DNA of 64,000 bases from JAFGPL01 sp963781805 (GTDB lineage Bacteria > Bacteroidota > Bacteroidia > Bacteroidales > UBA10428). The stretch spans positions 1,240,001 to 1,304,000 of the forward strand of contig CAWAHF010000004.1 in NCBI GenBank assembly GCA_963781805.1, given 5' to 3'. Position numbers and translations under genes: made by a program. The notes under the pieces were generated by a model. That model was not told the DNA's origin, made no database searches, and was given only the letters and a program-made list of their open reading frames with translations. Positions 36,688 to 46,335 of this stretch are shown here, in pieces. Position 1 is the first letter of the stretch; each line of letters opens with the position of its first letter.

Positions 36688-36737
36688 ATGAAAAAAAACT
36701 ATCAGATTTTAGTTTTCGGAAATGAATACCGGAGGAA

Positions 36738-38978
36738 TTATTTCAAATTTTCCACCCGGTTAACTGTCTCAACTCCTTTTATTTTGCTGAGATTCATGAG
36801 AAGATTGTTGAGGTCTTTGGTGTTGTGCACATATAAATCGATGGTACCATCCCATATTCCATCATGACCCGATATGCTTATATTACGCATATTAACACTC
36901 AGTTCCTTCGTAATGATCGTGGTTATATCGTTATAAATACCAAACCGGTCGGTTCCTGAAATAGCAATTTTAATCAGGAATGAAAGAACTTTGTGCGTGG
37001 TCCACTTAACCGGAACCAGCAATTCATTCTGACTGGAAGATATCTTAACAGCATTCGAACATTTGGTTTTATGTATGACAATAGTATCATTGTCAGGGTC
37101 GAAATATCCCAGCACATCATCCCCGGGAATTGGTTTACAACAAGAGGCAATGGTATATTCAGGCTGCGCTCTTTCGATGTTTTCTTTTAAAAGCAGTGGA
37201 TTTTTGTAATCAAATTTGGGCATATTGGATCCTGCAATTACAGGTTTAGCATTTTTTTGTGCCGATCTTGAAAATTGAAGACTCCAGTAATTAATAAATT
37301 TCTTTTTGGTATTCTTTTTTAAAACCTTTGATAATTCATCCAGATGAATTATCCCGCTCCCTAATTTGCTGTATAATTCATCTTTAGAGGTTACTTCATA
37401 TTCCGGAAGTAATTTCTTAAAAATTCTTGATGATGGCCGGAGTTTCATTTTTTTCAGTTCAAGCTCCAGTATCTGTTTTCCTTTTTCAATCCTGTTTTTA
37501 GTCTCCGATTTTATGGCTGATTTAATTGCTGCCTTGGCTTTTGCAGTTATTACCCTCGTAAGCCACTCTTTACGAGAATGATATTTATCAGATGTGATGA
37601 CCTCTATCTGGTCGCCACTTTTTAGGATATAATTGAGAGGAACAAGTTTATGATTCACTTTCGCACCAATTGCCTTATGTCCAATCTCCGTATGAATTTC
37701 GTATGCAAAATCGAGCGCTGTGGAGCCAAGCGGCATTTTCTTGATATCCCCCTTGGGTGTGAATAAAAATATTTCGGTTGTAAACAGGTTCAGTTTAAAG
37801 TCATCAAGAAACTCAAGTGCATCAATCTGAGGTGAGTCAAGTAACTCACGAATCTGTTTGAGCCATTTGTCAAGCTCACTTTCCTGCGATTCTTCGCTTT
37901 TATATTTCCAGTGTGCAGCAAATCCCCGCTCGGCAATCTCATCCATCCTGCGCGATCTTATTTGCACTTCCACCCAGTTGCCGTTTGGTCCCATAACGGT
38001 GGCGTGTAAAGCTTCGTAGCCATTACCTTTGGGTGTACTTACCCAATCTCTGATACGCTCGGGTTTAGGCATGTAAATATCTGTAATGATGGAATATATA
38101 TTCCAGCACTGGGTTTTTTCAGGAATATCTTCCGTTGGATCAAAAATAATTCTAATGGCCATCAAATCATAAATTTCCTCAAACGGTACATCTTTTGTTT
38201 GCATCTTGTGCCAGATGGAGTAAATGGATTTATGCCTGCCACTGATTTCAAAATAAATATTGTTCCTGGTAAGCTGTTCTTTTATAGGTTTTGAAAACTC
38301 TTCGATGAATGCAAGCCGGTCTTTTTCCTGGCTTTTGATCTTAAATTCAAGTTCCTCATAAATTTCCGGATACCTGTATTTCAGACTTAAATCCTCGAGT
38401 TCGGTTTTGATGGCATAAAAACCCATACGATGGGCGAGCGGAGCGAACAGATACAATGTTTCAGCCGAGATTTTCATTTGTTTCAAAGGGGCAAGAGAAC
38501 TCAGCGTTCGCATATTGTGTAACCTGTCTGCCAGTTTAATCAAAATGACCCTGACATCATCTGACAGGGTGAGCAACATTTTTCTGAAGTTTTCGGCTTG
38601 AAAGGACGAATTGCTGTCGAATACGCCTTTAATTTTTGTCAATCCGTCAACGATAGAAGCAATTTTTGGATTAAACAGATTTTCAAGGTCCTCAATAGTA
38701 TATTCAGAATCTTCAACCACATCGTGTAAAAGTGCACAACAGATAGAAGTGACACCAAGTCCCATTTCCTGGGTAACTATTTTTGCAACTGCAATAGGAT
38801 GAAAAATATAAGGTTCACCAGATTTTCGTTTCATTCCCTTGTGAGCCTCTTCGGCAACCTTAAAGGCCTTCCTGATAAGAGTTTTGTCGCCTCTCTTATT
38901 ACAACGGGTGCAATTCGCAAGCATGTCATTGAATTCCCGTTTTATTTCAATTTCTTCAACCGATGGAGTGCTGCTCAT
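36738..38978 (-). CDS. rel: Bifunctional (p)ppGpp synthetase/hydrolase (Rel/SpoT)
   Basis: This 746-residue RSH enzyme controls the stringent response. Order: HD hydrolase domain (about 30-185) with HDVVEDSE and ADRLHNMRTL intact; synthetase domain (about 230-365) with EIYDLMAIRIIFD and STPKGNGYEALH; TGS domain (about 395-460) beginning IFLFTPKGDI; a helical/zinc-finger-like region with CCKPIPGDDVLGY; and an ACT domain at the end. An intact HD site predicts that it both makes and degrades (p)ppGpp. A TAnnTTTG box lies 30 bases before the ATG. Confidence 0.94.
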   Translation of the reverse strand: MSSTPSVEEIEIKREFNDMLANCTRCNKRGDKTLIRKAFKVAEEAHKGMKRKSGEPYIFHPIAVAKIVTQEMGLGVTSICCALLHDVVEDSEYTIEDLENLFNPKIASIVDGLTKIKGVFDSNSSFQAENFRKMLLTLSDDVRVILIKLADRLHNMRTLSSLAPLKQMKISAETLYLFAPLAHRMGFYAIKTELEDLSLKYRYPEIYEELEFKIKSQEKDRLAFIEEFSKPIKEQLTRNNIYFEISGRHKSIYSIWHKMQTKDVPFEEIYDLMAIRIIFDPTEDIPEKTQCWNIYSIITDIYMPKPERIRDWVSTPKGNGYEALHATVMGPNGNWVEVQIRSRRMDEIAERGFAAHWKYKSEESQESELDKWLKQIRELLDSPQIDALEFLDDFKLNLFTTEIFLFTPKGDIKKMPLGSTALDFAYEIHTEIGHKAIGAKVNHKLVPLNYILKSGDQIEVITSDKYHSRKEWLTRVITAKAKAAIKSAIKSETKNRIEKGKQILELELKKMKLRPSSRIFKKLLPEYEVTSKDELYSKLGSGIIHLDELSKVLKKNTKKKFINYWSLQFSRSAQKNAKPVIAGSNMPKFDYKNPLLLKENIERAQPEYTIASCCKPIPGDDVLGYFDPDNDTIVIHKTKCSNAVKISSSQNELLVPVKWTTHKVLSFLIKIAISGTDRFGIYNDITTIITKELSVNMRNISISGHDGIWDGTIDLYVHNTKDLNNLLMNLSKIKGVETVNRVENLK

Positions 38979-39007
38979 GAAACTTTTAAACTTACCTGTT
39001 ACTTTTA

Positions 39008-39015
39008 CAAAGTTA
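39008..39015 (-). promoter_or_regulatory. -7 promoter box of rel
   Basis: On the minus strand this reads TAACTTTG, an exact TAnnTTTG match, 29 bases upstream of the rel ATG at 38978. Confidence 0.45.
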
Positions 39016-39054
39016 ATGAATTATAGCCTCACTGCCTTCACTCATTTATGAAAA

Positions 39055-40572
39055 TTAACGATATAAAATCGTAACGTAGCCTGTTTTGGTATATGTATTG
39101 TCAGGATAATGTACAGTTAGCTGGTAAGCATATACTCCTTCAGAAATCTGCTTATTATTTGAAGTACCGTTCCAGGGACCTCTACCCTGCCAAATTAAAT
39201 TTCCCCATCTGTTGTAGATTATCAGATCGTAATATAAGGGTTCAAAAAGAAAAACGGGTCTTAACGCATCATTTTCGCCAGCTGGATTATTGGGAATGAA
39301 AACATTTGGCATCCTGATGTCAGGAGTTAAACGAATGCAGGCTTCATTTGAATAAGTAATGCTATTTTGCGTATACGGATTATTCTTTTCAATAGCCTTG
39401 ATATGGTAACAGAACTCGCCGGATGAAACTGAACTTGTAGAGAAAAACGAAGACACATCGTCAGAATAAGTAAGATTTGTTCCCATTACGATAGAATCGA
39501 TCTGGTCCGAATTTCCAACCTTCCGGTATAAAATGTACCTGTCTGTCTCACCGGGCCAGTCTTCCACAGGATTCCAGGAAAGCTGATTTTTCATCCCCTG
39601 ATTTAAAACGTTAAGCCTGATATTATTTACTATATTCGATGTTTGGCTAACTTCTGAACATTTATTCAGGACAGAAAGTTTATAATAATAGACTACTGCA
39701 TTATAATCGAAATGATCTTCTGCATTGATAAAAGAATCTGATGTGTTGATTTCAGACAATAACTCATATGTTCCATTCAGTTCTGATGATCGCCAAAGCT
39801 GATATTCAGTTAGTCTTGAAGAGGCATCTACCTGAAAACTAATTTGAACCGTATTATTCCCTTCGGGTTTTACTGAACTGGCAACAATATAATCCGGAAT
39901 TTTCAACATTCCGGAATAAATGGTAGCCATGTTTGATCTCGAAGTACGTACACTGTCCGTATGAATTGTTTCGACAAAATAACCAATGTCTTCGTTTGCG
40001 TACTGACTTACATCCACTTTAAATGTTGTTATTGATTCAATCGCAATGATCCCCATCACCTGCGGTGCAGAACCACCTGCCACCTGGTATATCCTGTATG
40101 CTGCTATATTACCCTTCCATTTGTTGTAAGCATTCCAGCTTAACGTTACATTTGAAGAGCAGGAATCAAAAGATGCCGATAAGAATACGGTACTGTCAGG
40201 ATAATCATAAAGGCTCTGCACCCTGGTGCTGTCACTTCTGATATGAACAGCCAGAACAGAATAACCTAATGAATGTACCCCGGATTCGGAATTTGTATTA
40301 ACATAAAAATTTGTATCGGGGGAAATATACGCAATGGGATGGCTTAAAATGAAGGGGTAGGCCGGATTGGTAATAATAGAATAACAAACTGCATAATAAT
40401 CTACAAGGGTATCATTTACAGGATACCAGATGATTGAGTCATTTCCGGTCTCCGGATCAACTGTTACTTTATAAATGACAGGCATACCAGGTTGATCAGA
40501 AACACCTTGTCCGGAACTAATCCCGTAGTAGTTGTTCAGAAATAAAAATATATATAGTATTTTCTTTATCAA
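39055..40572 (-). CDS. T9SS type B sorting-domain (gliding motility-associated C-terminal) protein
   Basis: This 505-residue exported protein has signal MIKKILYIFLFLNNYYGISSGQ, three to four fibronectin type III-like segments (for example DSCSSNVTLSWNAYNKWKG and LNQGMKNQLSWNPVEDWPG), and an ending MPNVFIPNNPAGENDALRP...YDLIIYNRWGNLIWQG...SEGVYAYQLTV. The ending is the gliding motility-associated C-terminal domain, a type B T9SS sorting signal. It is predicted to be a T9SS cargo displayed outside the cell. The binding target is unknown. Confidence 0.92.
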   Translation of the reverse strand: MIKKILYIFLFLNNYYGISSGQGVSDQPGMPVIYKVTVDPETGNDSIIWYPVNDTLVDYYAVCYSIITNPAYPFILSHPIAYISPDTNFYVNTNSESGVHSLGYSVLAVHIRSDSTRVQSLYDYPDSTVFLSASFDSCSSNVTLSWNAYNKWKGNIAAYRIYQVAGGSAPQVMGIIAIESITTFKVDVSQYANEDIGYFVETIHTDSVRTSRSNMATIYSGMLKIPDYIVASSVKPEGNNTVQISFQVDASSRLTEYQLWRSSELNGTYELLSEINTSDSFINAEDHFDYNAVVYYYKLSVLNKCSEVSQTSNIVNNIRLNVLNQGMKNQLSWNPVEDWPGETDRYILYRKVGNSDQIDSIVMGTNLTYSDDVSSFFSTSSVSSGEFCYHIKAIEKNNPYTQNSITYSNEACIRLTPDIRMPNVFIPNNPAGENDALRPVFLFEPLYYDLIIYNRWGNLIWQGRGPWNGTSNNKQISEGVYAYQLTVHYPDNTYTKTGYVTILYR

Positions 40573-40778
40573 GACAGAATAAATTAATTATGCATTTATA
40601 ACGGATTTTCGCTCGATTTCATATTTGACTATCAATTTTATTTAAATGGCTCAATAGATAAATATTACGTTCATGTAAAATTAGTTACATCTGCTCAGAA
40701 TGGGCATTAATTTTCTGGTTTTTATCAACCAGTGGAATATAATTCGACAGATATTTTTTTATTCCCTTCTCTTAATAT

Positions 40779-40786
40779 TAACTTTG
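40779..40786 (+). promoter_or_regulatory. -7 promoter box of the ClC channel gene
   Basis: TAACTTTG matches the Bacteroidota TAnnTTTG box exactly, 53 bases upstream of the ATG at 40840. Confidence 0.4.
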
Positions 40787-40839
40787 GAGCTTTAATTTAA
40801 AAAAATAAAATTTTAAGGAATTCTGCACGAGAGAAAGAA

Positions 40840-42618
40840 ATGACTAATCTGAGCTTATTGTTAACCCGGTTTCTTGAATGGAGAGACAAGCATATCCCAC
40901 ACAAACAGTTTGTTTATATTCTAAGTTTTTTTATAGGAATAATCAGCAGTTTGGCAGCTGTAATCCTGAAAAATGCTGTTTATACTATTCATAAATTACT
41001 CACACATGAAGCGAGTATTGAAAATATCAATCCCTTATATCTTGCCTATCCGTTAATAGGTATTTCACTTACAGTACTGTTTGTACGATACTTTGTTAAG
41101 GACAATATCGGTCATGGGGTTACACGCATATTGTATGCAATTTCGAAGAAAAATGGCAAGATTAAAAGTCACAATAATTACACTTCTTTAATTGCAGGTA
41201 CACTCACCGTTGGATTTGGCGGTTCAGTTGGTTTGGAAGCACCTATTGTGCTTACCGGCTCTTCTATTGGATCAAACCTCGGAAGAATCTTTAAATTGAA
41301 TTACAAAACCATGACCATTCTTGTTGGATGTGGCGCAGCAGGAGCGCTTGCAGGAATATTCAAAGCTCCGATTGCCGCTGTTATCTTCGGATTGGAAGTT
41401 TTAATGCTTGATTTAACGATGTGGTCTCTCATTCCTTTGCTGATATCAGCTGTAACAGGGGCAACTGTATCTTACCTGTTCCTTGGCAAGGATGTAATTT
41501 TTACATTTGCTATGGATGATCCGTTTTTATTAAAAAATATTCCCTTTTATATCCTGCTGGGAATTTTTACAGGTTTGCTTTCTGTTTATTTCACACGAGG
41601 AACGATTAAAATTGAGGAATTTTTTCAACAAATAAAAAGTCCGGTAAATAAAATTGTAATCGGCGGATTAGCCCTTGGAATACTGATATTGATTTTACCT
41701 CCATTATATGGTGAAGGTTATAATTCATTAAATTCATTGCTAAACGGTAATACCAGTGAACTCACGAATCACAGTTTCTTTTATCGGTTTAGGGATAATT
41801 TCTGGCTTATCGCGCTGTTTCTGGCCCTCATTCTGTTTTTTAAGGTAGTTGCCACATCTGTCACAACCGGTAGTGGCGGAGTTGGAGGGATATTTGCTCC
41901 ATCTTTGTTTTTAGGGGGTGTGGCAGGATTTTTTGTTTCGAGAATTCTTAATTTGTTCAATTTCATCCATGTATCAGAAAGAAACTTTGCACTTACAGGA
42001 ATGGCCGGCGTGATGGCCGGGGTGATGCATGCACCCTTAACGGCTATCTTTCTGATTGCAGAGATAACCGGGGGGTATGCTTTGTTTATCCCGTTAATCA
42101 TTACCTCAACAATATCTTACATTACCATTAAATATTTTGAACCTCATTCAATTTATGCCACCAGACTGGCAAAAAGGGGTGAATTGATAACACACCATAA
42201 GGACAAAGCTATACTTACGCTTTTGGAAATGAAAAAAGTAATCGAAACAGATTTTGTTTCGGTTACCCCGGATAACACTCTAACTGAGCTGACTAAAGTT
42301 ATTGCCAAATCGAAACGAAACATGTTCCCGGTGATAAATAAGTCCGGGATGTTAGTTGGAATAGTAAATCTGGACAATATCAGACATATCATGTTTAATG
42401 TGGATATGTACGAAACCACTTATGTTCGTGATATTATGGTTTTGCCGCCCACATTTGTATCTCCCGATGAATCGATGGAAGAAGTCATGCAAAAATTCGA
42501 AGAGAATAATGCCTGGAATCTGCCGGTTATCAATAATGGAAAATATATTGGATTCCTATCGAAATCGAAAATTTTTTCAGTCTATCGCAAATGGTTAATT
42601 GATATTTCGGAGGAATAG
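40840..42618 (+). CDS. ClC family chloride channel with CBS domains
   Basis: This 592-residue membrane protein has a ClC core of about ten or more hydrophobic segments (about 25-445). It has the gating region GGSVGLEAPIV (about 127-137, with the gating Glu), IFGLEVLM (about 183-190) and GSGGVGGIFAPSLFLGG (about 345-361), followed by two CBS domains (about 465-585; DFVSVTPDNTL and PPTFVSPDESM). In the second region Val follows Glu where exchangers such as ClC-ec1 have a second, proton-path Glu; channels have Val there. Channel-like rather than exchanger behaviour is therefore an inference from one residue. CBS domains suggest gating by nucleotides. Confidence 0.92.
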   Translation: MTNLSLLLTRFLEWRDKHIPHKQFVYILSFFIGIISSLAAVILKNAVYTIHKLLTHEASIENINPLYLAYPLIGISLTVLFVRYFVKDNIGHGVTRILYAISKKNGKIKSHNNYTSLIAGTLTVGFGGSVGLEAPIVLTGSSIGSNLGRIFKLNYKTMTILVGCGAAGALAGIFKAPIAAVIFGLEVLMLDLTMWSLIPLLISAVTGATVSYLFLGKDVIFTFAMDDPFLLKNIPFYILLGIFTGLLSVYFTRGTIKIEEFFQQIKSPVNKIVIGGLALGILILILPPLYGEGYNSLNSLLNGNTSELTNHSFFYRFRDNFWLIALFLALILFFKVVATSVTTGSGGVGGIFAPSLFLGGVAGFFVSRILNLFNFIHVSERNFALTGMAGVMAGVMHAPLTAIFLIAEITGGYALFIPLIITSTISYITIKYFEPHSIYATRLAKRGELITHHKDKAILTLLEMKKVIETDFVSVTPDNTLTELTKVIAKSKRNMFPVINKSGMLVGIVNLDNIRHIMFNVDMYETTYVRDIMVLPPTFVSPDESMEEVMQKFEENNAWNLPVINNGKYIGFLSKSKIFSVYRKWLIDISEE

Positions 42619-42622
42619 GAAT

Positions 42623-42672
42623 GCATCAGAATTAAAAAGGGAAAATGCTCTGATGCTTTATCTTTATTTTTA
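42623..42672 (+). terminator. Hairpin terminator after the ClC gene
   Basis: A perfect 8-bp stem, gcatcaga at 42623-42630 and tctgatgc at 42649-42656, is followed by a T-rich tail (tttatctttattttt). It lies just after the ClC stop codon and before convergent fabI, and fits an intrinsic terminator despite a longish 18-base loop. Confidence 0.5.
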
Positions 42673-42708
42673 ACAGGCATTATCTGCTGTCTTATAATTT
42701 TTTTAGTT

Positions 42709-43539
42709 TCAGGGGCAATCTTTGAAACTTTTATCATATTGTCGCATAGCTCTCTCGCTCATACCCATACTCGAGAATCCCCCATCGTGATATAGGTTTT
42801 GCATAGTTACCTTCTTCGTAAGATCGGAGAACAGGGTAATCACATAATTGGCACAATCATCGGCAGAAGCATTTCCCAAAGGTGACATTCTTTCTGTAAA
42901 ATCAATCAGCGAATCAATCCCTTTCACTCCTGAACCTGCAGTTGTCATGGTAGGTGACTGACTTACCGTATTAATCCGGATCTTTTTATCTTTTCCGTAA
43001 ATATATCCGAAACTTCTTGCGATGGATTCAAGCAGGGCTTTGGCATCACCCATATCATTGTACTTATCCAGGGTTCTTTGCGCTGCAACATAGGATAATG
43101 CAACGACAGAACCCCATTCCTTAATTGCATCAAGCTTACGGGCCAATAGTAATATTTTATGAAAGGAAAGAGCAGAAATATCCAGGGTTTTAAGAAAATA
43201 ATCATAATTAAGGGCATCATAAGGTAAATCTTTTCGCACATTTGGCGACATACCAATGGAATGTAAAATAAAATCAATCTTCCCGCCAAAAATCTCCATG
43301 GATTTTTTTAATAAATTTTCAAGATCCTCTGTATTTGTTGCATCTGCCGGAATAACTTCTGCATTGCAAATTTCTCCGAGTTTGTGGGTTGTACCTAACC
43401 TCATAGCTACTGCCGTATTGGTAAGTACAAGTAGGGCGCCTTCCTCATGTGCTTTTAAGGCAATCTGCCATGCAATAGATTGCTCATTCAGGGCTCCAAA
43501 GATGATCCCTTTCTTTCCTTTTAAAAGATTATAAGCCAT
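42709..43539 (-). CDS. fabI: Enoyl-ACP reductase (NADH) FabI
   Basis: This 276-residue SDR-type enoyl-ACP reductase performs the last step of each fatty acid elongation cycle. The start is placed at ATG 43539 (MAYNLLKGKKGIIFGAL), the usual FabI beginning; a longer frame from 43566 would overlap the TAnnTTTG box. Cofactor loop GALNEQSIAW is at about residues 14-23; the active-site tyrosine and lysine fall in YNDMGDAK (Y-x6-K, about 160-167). SPTMTTAGSGVKG follows. This is the triclosan-target family. Confidence 0.95.
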   Translation of the reverse strand: MAYNLLKGKKGIIFGALNEQSIAWQIALKAHEEGALLVLTNTAVAMRLGTTHKLGEICNAEVIPADATNTEDLENLLKKSMEIFGGKIDFILHSIGMSPNVRKDLPYDALNYDYFLKTLDISALSFHKILLLARKLDAIKEWGSVVALSYVAAQRTLDKYNDMGDAKALLESIARSFGYIYGKDKKIRINTVSQSPTMTTAGSGVKGIDSLIDFTERMSPLGNASADDCANYVITLFSDLTKKVTMQNLYHDGGFSSMGMSERAMRQYDKSFKDCP

Positions 43540-43563
43540 TTCTGTTTTTTTTAATTCAGGATG

Positions 43564-43571
43564 CAAAGATA
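43564..43571 (-). promoter_or_regulatory. -7 promoter box of fabI
   Basis: On the minus strand this reads TATCTTTG, an exact TAnnTTTG match, 24 bases before the ATG at 43539. It overlaps the alternative upstream start at 43566, so it supports the shorter protein. Confidence 0.55.
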
Positions 43572-43649
43572 AGGCATGATGATAAAAGAGAAAAATAATT
43601 TAGAATAAATATAAATAAAATGACAAGGACAGGGAGAAGAGGGAATAAT

Positions 43650-43760
43650 GAAATAGGGGTATAGGAAAATTGGTAGAGACAGTGTCTGGTACTGAAGCAA
43701 GGTTACAAAAAAGTAAAAAAAAGCAGGATTATGTAAAGAAAAGTAATCCATTAACAGGAC
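43650..43760 (+). repeat. Degenerate copy of the segment found upstream of thrA
   Basis: The order here, ggggtatagg, then an actgaagcaagg-type block, an A-rich acaaaaaagtaaaaaaaagcagg block and atgtaaag, parallels 16860-16960 (ggggtatagg, cctgaaataag, caaaaaaagcaaacaaaaaacagg, atgaaaaa). Identity is low by eye and partly due to A-runs, but the block order and spacing are shared. It may be a diverged noncoding repeat or transposon end. Confidence 0.35.
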
Positions 43761-43798
43761 AAGCCAAACTATGTATTAAAAGAATAAATATCAGGCAA

Positions 43799-46147
43799 TT
43801 AGGCATCAGATTCGTCAACAATAATATGTTTGTATTTATTATAAAGGAATGAAATGATTAACAGCAAGATGCCAAGGGATATGAAAATAATCGTTTTAAG
43901 CAATAAACTCATATGTGAAATATCATAAAAGAAAAGCTTTAACAGGGTAACACCAAATAAAATAATCGCCCCTACCCTGAGGTATTTTTTTCTTTTCCAG
44001 ATACCCAGAGAAATCAGGCCCAATGAGTACAAGCCCCAAAGTATGCTTAACCCGAATTTATAACTTTGCCTGGAATGATATATGTCCATCCAGGTTATCA
44101 CTTCGCTGCTTGCCACCCATATTATGAACAAATGAAACATCAGATCGAAAGCTATTTTATATTTCTTATCAATTACATCTTTTTTTACAAGCAACAGACT
44201 AATATATAATGTCAAACCAGAAAACACATAGGTTATGTATCGAATTAAAAGATGAATACTGCCCTTGGTTAATAATTCGGCCATTCTGTTGTCCAGATAA
44301 CTTTCGCGAAGATCACTCAAAACATAGAGACCCTGCGTTAGAAAAACCAACAAAAGAAAACTATTAATTACAAGATTCACAACTAGTAAAGATTTGCTTT
44401 TTATTTTAAGGAGATTGATTACTGAAAGTGCAGATGCGAAAAATAAAGAATAGTTGAGCAACCAAATCGTCTTAAATTTCTTTAAATCGTGGCTCAGATA
44501 ACCGTAATCATTCCCTGTTGGATTGTGAAGAATTTGGGAATGAAGTTGATTCAACTGTTGGGCAATTTCCAGCCTGATGGAATAATAAACAGAAATAATA
44601 AGAATGGCAGGAATAATTGTTTTAAAAATTTTCATTAATTCTGATTGACTTCCTGGTTCAGGATTATATCCCTTTGAGCTGTTTACATAGTTAATCAATG
44701 AAAATGCCCCGATGAAAATCAGTGAAAACAAAAAATTAATATTCAGAAAGGGAGTTAATCCGGAAACGGTTATTTCAGGATTGTAATTGATATAAGCCAC
44801 CGACCAGTCCTGCAAAATACTGAAAAAGGCAAGAATCATTAACGGATAGGCCAGATATTCGTAAAAAGGAATTTTTCTCCCTCTTCCAACCCAAAAGAGC
44901 ACAACCGCTTCTCCCGTCCACAGCAGAGTTACCCAATTACCGTTTAGTTGAATTGGAATAGCAATGGTGATAAATACCAGTACTAAACCTGCAACAAAGT
45001 AAAACAGATTTCTGTCAGCAAGTTTATTCCGGTAAATAATAACACTTACAATAAAATGAATTAATGCATTGATAACGGCAAAAAGCCCAAGGTAATTTTT
45101 TCCTATAGGATGCAAATCTAATATCCGGATTCCGATTCCAAAGTATATAGATGAGTTGGCCAAAAGAATCAATACATCGACAGCATCAAAATTTTCACTT
45201 TTAAAAAATTTATAGGCAAGAAAAATAAGGTAAAAAATGATATAATAGATGGAGAGAAATAAAAGTGAACTTCCAAAATTATCTGAAATATTAAAGTCGA
45301 ACACAAACCAGAAATAATATATAAGCCAGGTAATAATGAATGCTGAAAAATAGAGCAGTTTCCAGTTCTTTTTTACCGCGATGACAAGAATTCCTGCATT
45401 TATAATGGTAATATAGCTAAACAGAAAGTTATGGTTATGATAACCAAACCCCAGCAAAAAAGGGATTGCATAAGAACCAACCAATCCGATTAAAGCGATT
45501 ACCTGCTTGTTATAATGAAAGGATGCTATTACGGCAAAAACCGTAAAAAATAACATCAGAGCGTAAGTGAGAGATTGGGGTATAAGGACATAAAAATCAT
45601 AGGCCGCATAGGTAATAAAATATACGATAGCCAAAGAACCGCTAAGTAACACTGAGCTGTAATTTTTATAACTTTCTTTAAATTTAATGGCAAACCCCAA
45701 TAAAATAAAGCCTCCGAGATAACCAAGAATAATTCTTACCACGGGATTAATCAGCTGGTGATTGATGGCAAATTTAACTCCTATGGCTACTCCAATAACT
45801 GTTATTATAATTCCAATTTTATTGGCAAGATTCTCACCAATAAAATTTTCTATATCCGATTTGTTTTCATCGGGCTTATTCTTTGTTTCATCGGTATTAA
45901 TATTCACATCTGATTCCTGATGATAACCTGTTGTATTGGAAATAAAATCAGTTGAATCTTTAGATATTTTTTCGTTTGAATGTTCCACCGGAGCACCGGC
46001 TTTATCAGGTTCTGGTTTTGAAGTGGATGTTAGCTTTCTGATCTCTTTTGCCAACGAGTCAATCTCTTGTTGGAATTCAGATTGTCTTTTCAACAACTCA
46101 TCGAGTTTTTTCTGAAAGTGATTTAGTTGATCCTGATTGTCAGTCAT
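43799..46147 (-). CDS. DUF2339 large integral membrane protein
   Basis: This 782-residue membrane protein begins with a coiled coil (about residues 4-45, LNHFQKKLDELLKRQSEFQ), a charged linker to about 100 and then more than twenty hydrophobic segments to the C-terminus. NLANKIGIIITVIGVAIGVKFAI (about 108-130) and GYLGGFILLGFAIKFK are typical of the DUF2339 family, and LLWTGEAVVLFWVGR appears midway. The function is unknown. It is alone on the minus strand, about 190 bp downstream of the TraB/GumN gene. Confidence 0.85.
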   Translation of the reverse strand: MTDNQDQLNHFQKKLDELLKRQSEFQQEIDSLAKEIRKLTSTSKPEPDKAGAPVEHSNEKISKDSTDFISNTTGYHQESDVNINTDETKNKPDENKSDIENFIGENLANKIGIIITVIGVAIGVKFAINHQLINPVVRIILGYLGGFILLGFAIKFKESYKNYSSVLLSGSLAIVYFITYAAYDFYVLIPQSLTYALMLFFTVFAVIASFHYNKQVIALIGLVGSYAIPFLLGFGYHNHNFLFSYITIINAGILVIAVKKNWKLLYFSAFIITWLIYYFWFVFDFNISDNFGSSLLFLSIYYIIFYLIFLAYKFFKSENFDAVDVLILLANSSIYFGIGIRILDLHPIGKNYLGLFAVINALIHFIVSVIIYRNKLADRNLFYFVAGLVLVFITIAIPIQLNGNWVTLLWTGEAVVLFWVGRGRKIPFYEYLAYPLMILAFFSILQDWSVAYINYNPEITVSGLTPFLNINFLFSLIFIGAFSLINYVNSSKGYNPEPGSQSELMKIFKTIIPAILIISVYYSIRLEIAQQLNQLHSQILHNPTGNDYGYLSHDLKKFKTIWLLNYSLFFASALSVINLLKIKSKSLLVVNLVINSFLLLVFLTQGLYVLSDLRESYLDNRMAELLTKGSIHLLIRYITYVFSGLTLYISLLLVKKDVIDKKYKIAFDLMFHLFIIWVASSEVITWMDIYHSRQSYKFGLSILWGLYSLGLISLGIWKRKKYLRVGAIILFGVTLLKLFFYDISHMSLLLKTIIFISLGILLLIISFLYNKYKHIIVDESDA

Positions 46148-46335
46148 GGCTTAGCGCGTTAAATGTTTTATAAAAAAAATCATAAACATCCGGTTGCATA
46201 TAGGATAAAGATATGCAAAAGCCGTAAAAAAGTAAAATCCGAAATTAGTTGTCACCGGAATTACAGGTTCAGATATGATCTTATAAATACTCCAAAATTG
46301 CTCACATGTTCAGATAATGAATAAGAAAAGAATGC

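Noticed and set aside
43540..43566. Longer fabI start at 43566
   Set aside because: It would overlap the -7 box on the same strand; MAYNLLKGK is the usual FabI beginning.
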